A stretch of DNA of 64,000 nt from Actinacidiphila yeochonensis CN732 (GTDB taxonomy: Bacteria; Actinomycetota; Actinomycetes; Streptomycetales; Streptomycetaceae): positions 1,116,001 to 1,180,000 of the forward strand of contig NZ_JQNR01000004.1 in NCBI RefSeq assembly GCF_000745345.1, in the 5' to 3' direction. The notes under the pieces are model-generated. The model was not told the origin of the DNA, did not search any database, and was given only the letters and a program-made list of their open reading frames with translations. A program made the position numbers and the translations under genes. Position 1 is the stretch's first letter. Every line of letters begins with the position of its first letter. Positions 10,718 to 18,330 of this stretch are shown in pieces.

Positions 10718-10814
10718 CTCCGGCATCGGACCACGCCCTCGGACGCCGGCGTCGGTCCCCGGACCGCGGGCTTCGGCCACCGGGAGCCGGGCCCCGACCC
10801 GGAGGGGGCGGCGC

Positions 10815-11870
10815 TCAGACGACCGGCGCCGCCCCCTCCGGGACGGGGCCGGTGGAGCCGCGTACGACCAGCTGCGTCGCCAGCTCGACGTGCAGGGTGT
10901 CCACGGTGTGCCCGTCCAGCAGCCTGACCAGCAGGGACACCGCTATCCGCCCCATCTCCCCCAGCGGCTGCCGCACCGTCGTCAGCCGCGGCACCGTACT
11001 GCGGCTGAGGTCGATGTCGTCGAAGCCGGCCACGGACACGTCACGGGGCACCCGCAGCCCCCGCTCGTACGCGGCCCGCAGCGCCCCGACGGCCGCCTTG
11101 TCGTTGAACGCGACCAGGGCGGTCGGTCGCCGGGGCAGGTCCAGCAGCTCGCACGCCGCCGCGTACCCGTGGTCGGCGGTCGGCTCGATGCTGCGGACCA
11201 GCTCCGGTGCCGGGAGCACCCCGGCCTCGGCGAGCGCGGCGGTGTGGCCGGCCAGCCTGGACTGCCCGGCCAGCCAGCCGGCCGGGCCGCCGATCACGCC
11301 GATCCTGCGGTGCCCCAGCTCCACCAGGTGCGCGCTCACGCTGCGGGCACCGGCGAGGTTCGCCGCCGACACCGACGCGATGTCGCCCGGCAGCGGCGTG
11401 CGCGGGTCCACCACGACCAGCGGAAAGTCCACCGCCCGCAGCGCCTCCAGCTCCCGCACCGGCTCCGGCGGAACGATCAGCACCGCCCCGGCGATGCCCG
11501 GGTCACGCGGCAGGCCGTCCAACACGTGCGCGTCGCGCGCCGCGTCCCCCGCGCTGAGCACCAGCCGCCGCCCGTGCAGGTCCAGGGCCTCGGCGATGGA
11601 GGAGACGATCACCCCGAAGTAGTCGGTCAGCACATACGGGCAGCGTACGTAGATCGCGCCCGCGGCCGACCCCGCGGCCGCCCCCGGCCGGGCCGGCGCG
11701 GGCGCACCCAGCCGGGCCACCGCCCGCCGCACCAGCTCCCGGGTCTCCGGCGCCACGTGCGCGTGGCCGTTCATCACCCGCGACACCGTGGCGATCGACA
11801 CCCCCGCCTCTGCCGCTATCGCCCGCACCGTGGCCCGCCCGCCGCCCCGTCCCGCCCCGGCCCCAGCCAC
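10815..11870 (-). CDS. LacI-family transcriptional regulator
   Basis: A 351-aa regulator with an N-terminal HTH (ATVRAIAAEAGVSIATVSRV, residues 13-32), the hinge helix, and a ligand-binding domain that ends with VSVAGFDDIDLSRSTVPRLT and the usual QLVVRGSTGP tail. The GTG start at 11870 follows GGTGA; the first 12 residues are a Gly/Ala-rich lead-in. It is convergent with ribokinase and is not obviously linked to a metabolic gene: upstream lie two copies of a dispersed repeat and the XRE-cupin gene on the other strand. Its ligand is likely a sugar but cannot be named from context. Confidence 0.9.
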   Translation of the reverse strand: MAGAGAGRGGGRATVRAIAAEAGVSIATVSRVMNGHAHVAPETRELVRRAVARLGAPAPARPGAAAGSAAGAIYVRCPYVLTDYFGVIVSSIAEALDLHGRRLVLSAGDAARDAHVLDGLPRDPGIAGAVLIVPPEPVRELEALRAVDFPLVVVDPRTPLPGDIASVSAANLAGARSVSAHLVELGHRRIGVIGGPAGWLAGQSRLAGHTAALAEAGVLPAPELVRSIEPTADHGYAAACELLDLPRRPTALVAFNDKAAVGALRAAYERGLRVPRDVSVAGFDDIDLSRSTVPRLTTVRQPLGEMGRIAVSLLVRLLDGHTVDTLHVELATQLVVRGSTGPVPEGAAPVV

Positions 11871-11905
11871 GCGTCACCTTCCCCCGTCCACCCGCGCATG
11901 CTAGC

Positions 11906-12061
11906 GCCTCTCCCGGCCGGGTGTGCCCCGCTCGCCGCCCTGGCACGGCCGTCCGCCGCGTTGCCGTACCGGCCGAGTAGGCCCGCTACGAGGCCGGTTC
12001 GGCGCCTTGCGGCTGACCGCGCCAGCGCACCTCGCTACCGGGCACACCCTGCCGGTCACGG
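11906..12061 (+). repeat. dispersed intergenic repeat, copy 1
   Basis: A 156-bp element running from GCCTCTCCCGGCCGGG to CCGGTCACGG. It is followed 5 bases later by copy 2 and is homologous to a third, inverted copy at 33394-33546. Copies 1 and 2 share a near-identical first 40 bases, a central GCCCGCTACGAGG block and a near-identical end. This copy begins 35 bases upstream of the LacI start. It has no reading frame that is shared intact between copies. Confidence 0.8.
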
Positions 12062-12066
12062 CGCTC

Positions 12067-12227
12067 GCCTCTCCCGGCCGGGTGTGCCCCGCTCGCCGCC
12101 CCGGCACGGGCACAGGCACTCGCCGTGTCGGCCGAAAACGCGACCAGCCCGCTACGAGGGCTTCCGGCCGCCGTGCGATCGCCCGCGCCAGGACACCTCG
12201 CCACCGGGCACATCGTGCCGGTCACGG
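12067..12227 (+). repeat. dispersed intergenic repeat, copy 2
   Basis: A 161-bp element in direct orientation after copy 1. It contains GGCCGAAAACGCGACCAG and GAGGGCTTCCGGCCGCC, which match copy 3 (inverted, at 33394-33546) more closely than copy 1 does. It fills the region upstream of the XRE-cupin gene, about 120 bases before the start codon. Confidence 0.8.
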
Positions 12228-12305
12228 CACCAGTACCCCTTCCCGCCGGGCGCGCGCCCCGGGCCGCCGCCCCGGCGGTGGTGGCGGCCGGAGAGCCGCC
12301 GTGCC

Positions 12306-12318
12306 GGTTTGACAAACC
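12306..12318. promoter_or_regulatory. perfect dyad overlapping a -35 box
   Basis: GGTTTG-A-CAAACC is a perfect 6-1-6 inverted repeat. It contains TTGACA (12309-12314), a consensus -35 element, 30 bases before the ATG of the XRE-cupin gene. An autoregulatory operator is the simplest reading; a convincing -10 at ideal spacing is not evident (TATCGG is close). Confidence 0.5.
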
Positions 12319-12344
12319 ACCTTGCCGTATCGGCACATGGTGGC

Positions 12345-12932
12345 ATGGAGGAAACCGACGCCGTCCTGGCCGGTGTGGGAGCGCGGCTGCGCGCCCTGCG
12401 CACCGCCCGTCAGACCACCCTGGCCGCCGTGTCCGAACGCACCGGGATCTCGGTGAGCACGCTGTCCCGGCTGGAGTCCGGCCACCGCAGGCCCACCCTG
12501 GAACTCCTGCTGCCCCTGGCCCGGGAGTACGGCGTCCCGCTCGACGAACTCGTCGGCGCCCCCGCCACCGGCGACCCCCGCATCCACCCCCGCCCCTTCA
12601 CCCGCGACGGCAGGACCTACGTGCCCCTCACCCGCCACCTCGGCGGGCTGCACGCCTACAAGCTGGTCGTCCCCGGGGTCCGGCCCGGCCGCACCGACCG
12701 TCCGGAGCTGCGCACCCACGACGGCTACGAGTGGATCTACGTCCTGTCCGGCCGACTGTGGCTCGGCCTGGGGGAGCGGGAACTCGTCCTCGGTCCCGGC
12801 GAGGCCGCCGAGTTCGACACCCGCGTGCCACACGCCTTCACCGCGGCCGACGAGCGGGCCGTCGAGTTCCTGAGCCTCTTCGGCCCCCAGGGCGAGCGGC
12901 TCCACGTCCGCGCCCGGCCCGCCTCCTCCTGA
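12345..12932 (+). CDS. XRE-family regulator with C-terminal cupin domain
   Basis: A 195-aa protein with an N-terminal Cro/C1 HTH (LRTARQTTLAAVSERTGISV, residues 18-37, then STLSRLESGHRRPTLE) and a C-terminal cupin barrel (residues 105-190) holding HDGYEWIYVLSGRLWLGLG and a second motif PGEAAEFDTRVPHAF. Such fusions bind small ligands through the cupin and regulate nearby metabolic or efflux genes. ATG 12345 is the only start that gives the full HTH without translating the upstream repeat. A perfect dyad over the -35 region suggests autoregulation. The downstream neighbour is convergent, so it appears to be a single-gene unit and its target is not visible here. Confidence 0.9.
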   Translation: MEETDAVLAGVGARLRALRTARQTTLAAVSERTGISVSTLSRLESGHRRPTLELLLPLAREYGVPLDELVGAPATGDPRIHPRPFTRDGRTYVPLTRHLGGLHAYKLVVPGVRPGRTDRPELRTHDGYEWIYVLSGRLWLGLGERELVLGPGEAAEFDTRVPHAFTAADERAVEFLSLFGPQGERLHVRARPASS

Positions 12933-13080
12933 CCCGGCCCCTCCCAACCACCCGCCCGACCACCCCGCCCCACCCCACCCGCCGGCCTCCGCCCCTCGGG
13001 CCGGATCGAGTACGCCCGCCCAGGGAACGGGATGTGACGACCCGTCGGCCGACCGGTCCGGCGGGCGAGGCGGCGCGCCG

Positions 13081-15048
13081 TCACCCGGGCGTGTCCACCA
13101 CCGGGTCGGAGTCCAGCGCGCCAAGCCCGCCGATCGGACCGCCGCGGTCGGCCAATCCGTCCTCAAGGCCGTCCGCCAGGCTGTCCTCCAGGCTCTGTTC
13201 CAGGTCAACCAGCTCCGGCGGACCCTCCGGCCCCTCCGCGGCCGGATGCGGGCGCCCGGCAGGATGGTCCGCCCGGTCCGCCCGGTCCGCCCGGTCCGCC
13301 CGGTCCGCCCGGTCCGCCCGGTCCGGGTAGTCCGGATCGCCGGGACCCAGGTCCGCGGCCGGGCCGTCCCACCGGGCCGGCGCGCCGTCCTCGGCTGCCG
13401 GCGCCAGCGCGCCGCTGACCAGCCCCGTCCGCCCGAGGGACACCAGCTCGCCGCACAGCTCGGCAGCGTCCCGCGCCTGCTGCTCCAGGTCGCGCAGCGC
13501 CCGGAACGCCGCGCCGTACCGCCGCTGGTCGGCCAGGCCCAGCTGCGGTACCCGGGTTCCGCGCACGTCCGGGCGCGAGGAGCCGATCGTCCCGCCCGCC
13601 CGCCGCCGCGCGCCGCCCCCGAGCGGGCCGGACAGGAACCCCTGGAGGAAGTCGGTGTCCAACTGCTCGCTCACCGACACCGGTTCGCCGTCGGCGAACT
13701 CCACCAGCCCGGCCCGTGCCAGCTCCGCCACCCCCGGCAGCACTCCGTCCGAGCCCGACCCGGCGCCGGGGCCCGCCGCGAGCTCGGGCAGCGCCCCCCG
13801 CAGCGCGGCCAGCAGCTCGTCCAGCCGGTCGCACAGCCGCCGGTACTCCGCCGCGGTGTCCCGGCGCACACCGGCCACGTGCGCCGCCGGCGTCAGGTCC
13901 ACCACCTCGTCCAGCAGGTCGATCAGCGGCACCTCGGCGACCTGCTCCGGGCGCGGCGCGAACGGGCCGCCCGGCGGGTTCCCCGACACGTCGACCATCC
14001 GCACCGATCCCGTGCCCCCGTCCACCGGGCGGGTGAGGAACCACAGGTGGACCGGCAGCGTGTGGCCGGAGGCCACCCCCGGAGGCAGCCCCACCACCTG
14101 CCGCAGCACCCCCCGCCGCACCAGCTCCGCGCGGATGCGCCGCCCCGCCTTGCGGTACGCCACCGACGCCGGCATCACCAGCACCGCGCGGCCGCCGGGC
14201 GCCGTGTGCGCGTACGCGTGCTGGAGCCAGGCGAGTTCGCTCTCCGCCCGGGACGGCACCCCCAACTCCCAGCGCGGGTCCAGGAGCAGGTCCTCCCGGC
14301 CCCAGTCCACCCAGCCCGACGGGGGATCGCACACCACCAGATCCGCCCGCGCCCCCGCCCACCGGTCCGCCCGCAGCGAGTCGCCCGACCGTATCCGGGT
14401 CCGCCCGCCGCCGGCCAGTACCGCCCGGAGCCGGGCGAACTCCGCCATGTCCGGGTCGAGTTCCTGGCCGAGCCGGACCGCGGCCGACTCCCGGCCCACC
14501 CCAAGCAGCAGCGACCCGACACCGCACGCCGGGTCGAAGACCGTCGCTCCGTCCGCCACCGGTTCGGTGAACCAGCGCACCGCCGCCAGCAGTCGCGAGG
14601 ACGTGACCGGCTCCGCCCCCGCCCGCCGCGACGACTGGAGGAACCGCCCGGTCAGCGCCTCCAACAGCTCGGCCGGGGCGACCTCCTGAACCGTCCGCCC
14701 GATCTGCTCCACCAGCTCCTTGTCCAGCTCCGCGGGCACCGAGGAGTCCACCAGCAGCCGCGCCACCGAGGCCAGCCCGCGCACCAGGTCGTCGCCGAAC
14801 TCCCCGCGCAGCAACCGCCATACGCGCTCGGCGCCGCCGGCCTCCTGGCCCTTCTCCTGCCGGGCCAGCCACGCGCGCACCTCCGCCAGCCGGAACAGCG
14901 GGCTGTTCGCGCGGCCGCCGGCCGGGGCGGGGAAATCCTCGTGCCGCCGACGCCAGTTGGACACCGCCGCCCGGGTCACCCCGGCCAACCGGGCGATCTC
15001 CGCACCGGTGACGAGCGGCTCGGCGGCCGAGCGGGGGTCGACGCTCAT
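13081..15048 (-). CDS. N-6 adenine-type DNA methylase with N-terminal HTH
   Basis: A 655-aa protein. Residues 12-50 form a MerR/excisionase-like HTH (VTGAEIARLAGVTRAAVSNW). The methylase core has the SAM motif FDPACGVGSLLLGVG near residue 170 and the motif IV position ADLVVCDPPSGW near residue 235, where type I HsdM proteins have NPPF or NPPY. A helical C-terminal region and a run of six DRA repeats near residues 570-590 (9-bp DNA repeat at 13266-13319) precede an acidic tail. No specificity or endonuclease subunit is adjacent, so it may act as an orphan methylase or regulator. ATG 15048 is chosen because conservation begins there. The altered motif IV leaves real doubt whether it methylates adenine. 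Confidence 0.85.
   Translation of the reverse strand: MSVDPRSAAEPLVTGAEIARLAGVTRAAVSNWRRRHEDFPAPAGGRANSPLFRLAEVRAWLARQEKGQEAGGAERVWRLLRGEFGDDLVRGLASVARLLVDSSVPAELDKELVEQIGRTVQEVAPAELLEALTGRFLQSSRRAGAEPVTSSRLLAAVRWFTEPVADGATVFDPACGVGSLLLGVGRESAAVRLGQELDPDMAEFARLRAVLAGGGRTRIRSGDSLRADRWAGARADLVVCDPPSGWVDWGREDLLLDPRWELGVPSRAESELAWLQHAYAHTAPGGRAVLVMPASVAYRKAGRRIRAELVRRGVLRQVVGLPPGVASGHTLPVHLWFLTRPVDGGTGSVRMVDVSGNPPGGPFAPRPEQVAEVPLIDLLDEVVDLTPAAHVAGVRRDTAAEYRRLCDRLDELLAALRGALPELAAGPGAGSGSDGVLPGVAELARAGLVEFADGEPVSVSEQLDTDFLQGFLSGPLGGGARRRAGGTIGSSRPDVRGTRVPQLGLADQRRYGAAFRALRDLEQQARDAAELCGELVSLGRTGLVSGALAPAAEDGAPARWDGPAADLGPGDPDYPDRADRADRADRADRADRADHPAGRPHPAAEGPEGPPELVDLEQSLEDSLADGLEDGLADRGGPIGGLGALDSDPVVDTPG
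13266..13319. repeat. in-frame 9-bp tandem repeat, six copies
   Basis: GGTCCGCCC repeats six times without interruption inside the methylase gene. Being a multiple of three it keeps the frame and encodes alternating Asp-Arg-Ala triplets near the C-terminus, probably a flexible charged linker of variable length between strains. Confidence 0.9.
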
Positions 15049-15359
15049 GGCGGCAACCGTACACGGCCCCCCGACTCCGCTCCAGGGCCGGATATGTTGG
15101 CGTCGTACACGCATCTGCCGCGTATCCTCCCGTCGGACATGAACGCTCGGTGAAGACTCCTGCACGCCGGTACCACGGCGGACCGCTCTCACGTAGGGCC
15201 CGGAGGGGCTCCGTCCGGCTCTCCGTCCGGCTCGACGGCCCGTCGCCGTGCTCGGTCCAGCCCGCCGCGCGGGGGGCGCGGACCGCCGTGGGTGGTGGGC
15301 ACGCCCTGCCCGGTGTCAGGCCCTGCCCGGACGGCGGCCCGTTCGGCGGCGTTTCCGCG
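15049..15359. other. intergenic region between methylase and biosynthetic cluster
   Basis: 311 bases without a supported gene. It must hold the methylase promoter on the minus strand; TACGGT at about 15057-15062 could be a -10 element. The right part, downstream of the cluster's last gene, is GC-rich with short CGTCCGGCTC direct repeats (15209-15235). I see no clear terminator. Confidence 0.5.
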
Positions 15360-16388
15360 TCACGAGGTGAGGAGCGTCCAGGGGTTCGGGGCGGCGAGGG
15401 CGAGGCGGGGTCTGCGCGAGGCCCAGTGGCGTACCGCGGTCTCCATGACCGCGGCCGGGTCGCGGACCGTCCTCGTGGGCTCGAAGGGCGACGACATGCT
15501 GGTGTAGCTCTGGAACATGGCCAGGAGCCGGACCGCGTGGTGCTGGAACGGCGACAGGTACCGCTCCGCCAGCGGCAGGTAGAACCGGTTCCACGTCTCC
15601 GTCGGGACGAACGGCGGCTGGTCGACGGGGGCGACACCGTGGCGGGCCCGGACCTCGTTCAGCGTCCGGCAGGTGATGCCGATCATGGCGGACAGGCGCA
15701 GGCTGCCTCCGCCGCCCGCGACCACCTCGACCCGCGGGGACGCCGGGGGCGGGGCGAGCGCGGCCGCGGCGACCGCCTCCGCGACGTCGTCGACGGGGCT
15801 GATCTCCGCGTAACCGTCCGGGTCGCCGACGACGACGGCGGCGAGGCCGGAGACCAGCGCGTGGATGATCGTGTACGGACCGGAGAAACGGGCGATCCGT
15901 CCGTTGTCGCGCCGGCCCACGATCAACGGCGGCCGGACGATCGTCAGCGGCCCGCCGTGCTCCTCGCGCACCAGGGACTCGCAGGCGGCCTTCGACCACT
16001 CGTAGCCGTTGCGGTACCCGTCGAAGTCCGCGCCGCGCAGGTCGGCGGAGGCCCGCGACCCGCCCACGTACGCCGTCGAGACGTGGACGACGTGGGTGTC
16101 CCCGTCGGCCAGGGCCAGCACCGCCCGCAGCGGTTCCACGTTGGCCGCCAGCGCCTCGGCCCTGCTCATGGTCCAGCGGGTGGAGGCGGCGGTGTGCACG
16201 ATGACGTCCCAGTGCCCCGACAGCTCCCGTGGCGGCGGCTCGCTCCCGATGTCCCAGGCCGTCAGTTCCGCGTCCGAGGCCCTTCTGGCCACCCGGGTGA
16301 GCGGCCCGGGACAGGAGGGGTCCGCGCGCAGCCGGTCGACGACTTCGGTGCCCACCACCCCGGTGGCGCCGGTGACAAGGGTTCGCAT
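15360..16388 (-). CDS. NAD(P)-dependent extended SDR, thioester-reductase-like
   Basis: A 342-aa extended short-chain dehydrogenase. The nucleotide motif GATGVVG is at residues 7-13, HVVHVSTAYVGG supplies the catalytic Ser/Thr near residue 105, and YEWSKAACE gives the YxxxK pair near residue 130. VIVHTAASTRWTMSRAEALA and the long C-terminal part resemble the male-sterility/NAD_binding_4 family that reduces acyl thioesters to aldehydes or alcohols. It is the last gene of the eight-gene minus-strand cluster, 120 bases after the ketosynthase. In that context a reductive off-loading of a carrier-bound acyl chain is the favoured role, but an ordinary epimerase or ketoreductase remains possible. 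Confidence 0.82.
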   Translation of the reverse strand: MRTLVTGATGVVGTEVVDRLRADPSCPGPLTRVARRASDAELTAWDIGSEPPPRELSGHWDVIVHTAASTRWTMSRAEALAANVEPLRAVLALADGDTHVVHVSTAYVGGSRASADLRGADFDGYRNGYEWSKAACESLVREEHGGPLTIVRPPLIVGRRDNGRIARFSGPYTIIHALVSGLAAVVVGDPDGYAEISPVDDVAEAVAAAALAPPPASPRVEVVAGGGGSLRLSAMIGITCRTLNEVRARHGVAPVDQPPFVPTETWNRFYLPLAERYLSPFQHHAVRLLAMFQSYTSMSSPFEPTRTVRDPAAVMETAVRHWASRRPRLALAAPNPWTLLTS

Positions 16389-16410
16389 GTGTTGGCCGTT
16401 CCGTGAGTCG

Positions 16411-16456
16411 GAGCAGGGGCAGGGGCAGGGGCAGGAGCAGGGGTAGGAGCAGGGGT
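16411..16456. repeat. G-rich hexanucleotide array
   Basis: About seven imperfect copies of a GGGGCA-type hexamer (GGGGCA, GGAGCA, GGGGTA) lie between the ketosynthase stop and the SDR start. The purine-only strand bias is striking and could affect readthrough within the operon. Confidence 0.75.
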
Positions 16457-16508
16457 GTCGGCGGTGGGAGCGCGCACGGGTACGGGCGGCTGCGGCGGGC
16501 CGGGCCCG

Positions 16509-17768
16509 TCAGGCCGGCGGCGCCAGCACCAGGCACGCGTTCTGCCCGCCGAACCCGAAGGAGTTGGAGAGCACGGGCCCGGGGGCGATCGTGCGGGGCG
16601 CGCCGATCACCACGTCCACCAGGCCGGACTCCGGGCTGCCGAGCGTGTTCGCGATCGGCGGGACCACCCCCCGGGCGGCGCAGAGCAGCGCCAGCAGCGC
16701 CTCCAACGCGCCCGATCCGCCGATGAGGTGGCCGCTCACGCCCTTGACGGCCGTCAGGGGCGGCGGCCGTCCCGCGAAGGACCGTTCGACGGCGGTCGCC
16801 TCCGCCCTGTCGTTCAGCAGCGTCGAGGTGCCGTGCGCGCTGATGTGGCCGATGTCGGCCGGCGCGAGGCCGGCGTCCGCGATGGCGAGCCGCATGCACT
16901 CGGCCGCCGTCGCCGCCTCGGGGTCCGGCGCGGCGATGTGGAAGGCGTCGCAGTTGGCGGCGTAGCCCGTGACCTCGCCGTAGATCCTCGCCCCCCGGGC
17001 GAGGGCCAGGTCCCGTCTCTCCAGCACGAGCACGGCGGCTCCCTCGCCGATGACGAAGCCGTCCCGGTCGGCGTCGAAGGGGCGGCTGGCCAGGCCGGGT
17101 TCGCCGCTGCGCGAGGACAGCGCCCGCATCTTCGCGAAGCCGCCCACGACGGTGGTCGTGACGGGCGCGTCGACGCCGCCCGCCACCGCGGCGTCCAGCT
17201 CGCCGTACTGGATGCGGCGGGCGGCCTCGCCGATGGCGGTGGTGCCGCTCGCGCACGAGGTGGAGTACGTCGTGCAGTTGCCGCGGAAGCCGTAGCGCAT
17301 CGCCACCCGGCAGGCCGGCGAGTTCGTCATGGCCCTGGGGACGGTGTGCACCGGCATCGTCATCGGCCGCGCCCCGTAGTCGAAGGTGGTGGCCTCCATC
17401 GTCACGAGCCCGCCGATCCCCGTACCGACCTGGACGCCCACGCGCGAGGGCGGCAGGTCGGCGAGGGCCTGCTCGCCCGCGTCGGAGACCGCGTCCACGG
17501 CGGCGCAGAGCAGCAGCGTCGTCGGCCGGTCCAGCTGGCGGCGCTCGCGCCGCGTGATGTACGGGTCGACGTCGAACTCCGGCACCAGGCAGGCGATGGT
17601 GACGGCGACCTCGGCCCGCGCCTCCGCCAGGTGCCGCGCGACGGCGGCGGTCGACTCGGCGGAGAGCAGCCGCGCGTAGGCCGCCTCGGCGTCGTTGCCC
17701 GCGGACGACTTGACGCCGAGGCCGGTGACGACGACCCGGACCCGCCCGGGCGGGGGGCCGCCGCTCAT
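16509..17768 (-). CDS. beta-ketoacyl-ACP synthase (KAS II type)
   Basis: A 419-aa condensing enzyme. The full catalytic triad is present: cysteine in TYSTSCASGTTAIG near residue 170, histidine in HISAHGTSTLLND near residue 308, and histidine in VKGVSGHLIGGSGALEAL near residue 345. The C-terminal NSFGFGGQNACLVL is standard. ATG 17768 overlaps the ACP stop (ATGA), so KS and ACP are translationally coupled. There is no chain-length factor, acyltransferase or adenylating enzyme nearby, which sets it apart from a type II aromatic polyketide set. It probably extends or loads a fatty acyl chain taken from primary metabolism onto the dedicated carrier. Confidence 0.92.
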   Translation of the reverse strand: MSGGPPPGRVRVVVTGLGVKSSAGNDAEAAYARLLSAESTAAVARHLAEARAEVAVTIACLVPEFDVDPYITRRERRQLDRPTTLLLCAAVDAVSDAGEQALADLPPSRVGVQVGTGIGGLVTMEATTFDYGARPMTMPVHTVPRAMTNSPACRVAMRYGFRGNCTTYSTSCASGTTAIGEAARRIQYGELDAAVAGGVDAPVTTTVVGGFAKMRALSSRSGEPGLASRPFDADRDGFVIGEGAAVLVLERRDLALARGARIYGEVTGYAANCDAFHIAAPDPEAATAAECMRLAIADAGLAPADIGHISAHGTSTLLNDRAEATAVERSFAGRPPPLTAVKGVSGHLIGGSGALEALLALLCAARGVVPPIANTLGSPESGLVDVVIGAPRTIAPGPVLSNSFGFGGQNACLVLAPPA

Positions 17769-18145
17769 GCGGGCCGTGCCAGGCGCTTCTCGAGCAGGTC
17801 GACGGCGTCGCCGACGGTCCTGGCCTCCAGGAGGTCGGAGACCGGGATCTTCACCCGCAGGACGTTCTCCAGCCGGGCGCCGACGTCCATCAGCTCCAGG
17901 CTGTCGATGCCGAAGTCGGCTCCGAGGTCGGTGCTCTCGCCGATGTCGTCCAGCTCCGTGCCGAGGACGTCCGAGACGGCCGTCCTGACGGTGCGGGAGA
18001 GTTCCGCCCGGGTGAGGGCGGGGGCGGGCGCGGTGCCGGTGGCCGGCCCGCCGGGGCGGCCACCGGGGTCAGCCGGTTCCGCCCCGCTCACCGGTCCGGC
18101 CGGGTCCGTCGGCGAGCGCTCGCCCTGCCGCTCCATGCGGTCCAT
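17765..18145 (-). CDS. acyl carrier protein
   Basis: A 126-aa protein whose C-terminal 80 residues are an acyl carrier domain. The phosphopantetheine serine is in GADFGIDSLELMDVGARLE near residue 87, and the preceding LTRAELSRTVRTAVSDVLG is helix I. The N-terminal 40 residues are Pro/Gly-rich and probably unstructured, longer than in free-standing ACPs. ATG 18145 has GGAAGAG upstream; ATG 18136 is an in-frame alternative three codons later. It is coupled to the ketosynthase and follows the aminotransferase after a 185-base GC-rich gap. It is the presumed carrier on which this cluster's chain is built and modified. Confidence 0.9.
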   Translation of the reverse strand: MDRMERQGERSPTDPAGPVSGAEPADPGGRPGGPATGTAPAPALTRAELSRTVRTAVSDVLGTELDDIGESTDLGADFGIDSLELMDVGARLENVLRVKIPVSDLLEARTVGDAVDLLEKRLARPA

Positions 18146-18330
18146 ACCTGTCTCTTCCGTGTGCGGTGTGGGGGCGTCGCCGGCACGAGGGGCGGTGCGT
18201 GCCGCGTGCCGGGTTGCCGGGTGCCGTGGAGGTGCGGAGCCCTCTCGGGGCTGGGAACGGGTCTGGGAACGGGGCCGGGACGGGGGTCGCTCGGGCGGAC
18301 GGCCGGGCCGCCGGGCCGCCGGGCGGCCGC

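Noticed and set aside
10671..12344. A long upstream extension of the XRE-cupin reading frame
   Set aside because: It would cross the LacI gene on the other strand and both repeat copies, with low-complexity Arg/Pro translation. The HTH begins right after ATG 12345.
13266..13319. CRISPR-like regular repeats
   Set aside because: The units are 9 bp with no spacers and lie in frame within a coding sequence. The other arrays (8, 10 and 12 bp) also have no spacers.
16509..18145. Type II aromatic polyketide synthase
   Set aside because: There is only one ketosynthase with its active cysteine and no chain-length factor, so the minimal PKS set is incomplete.
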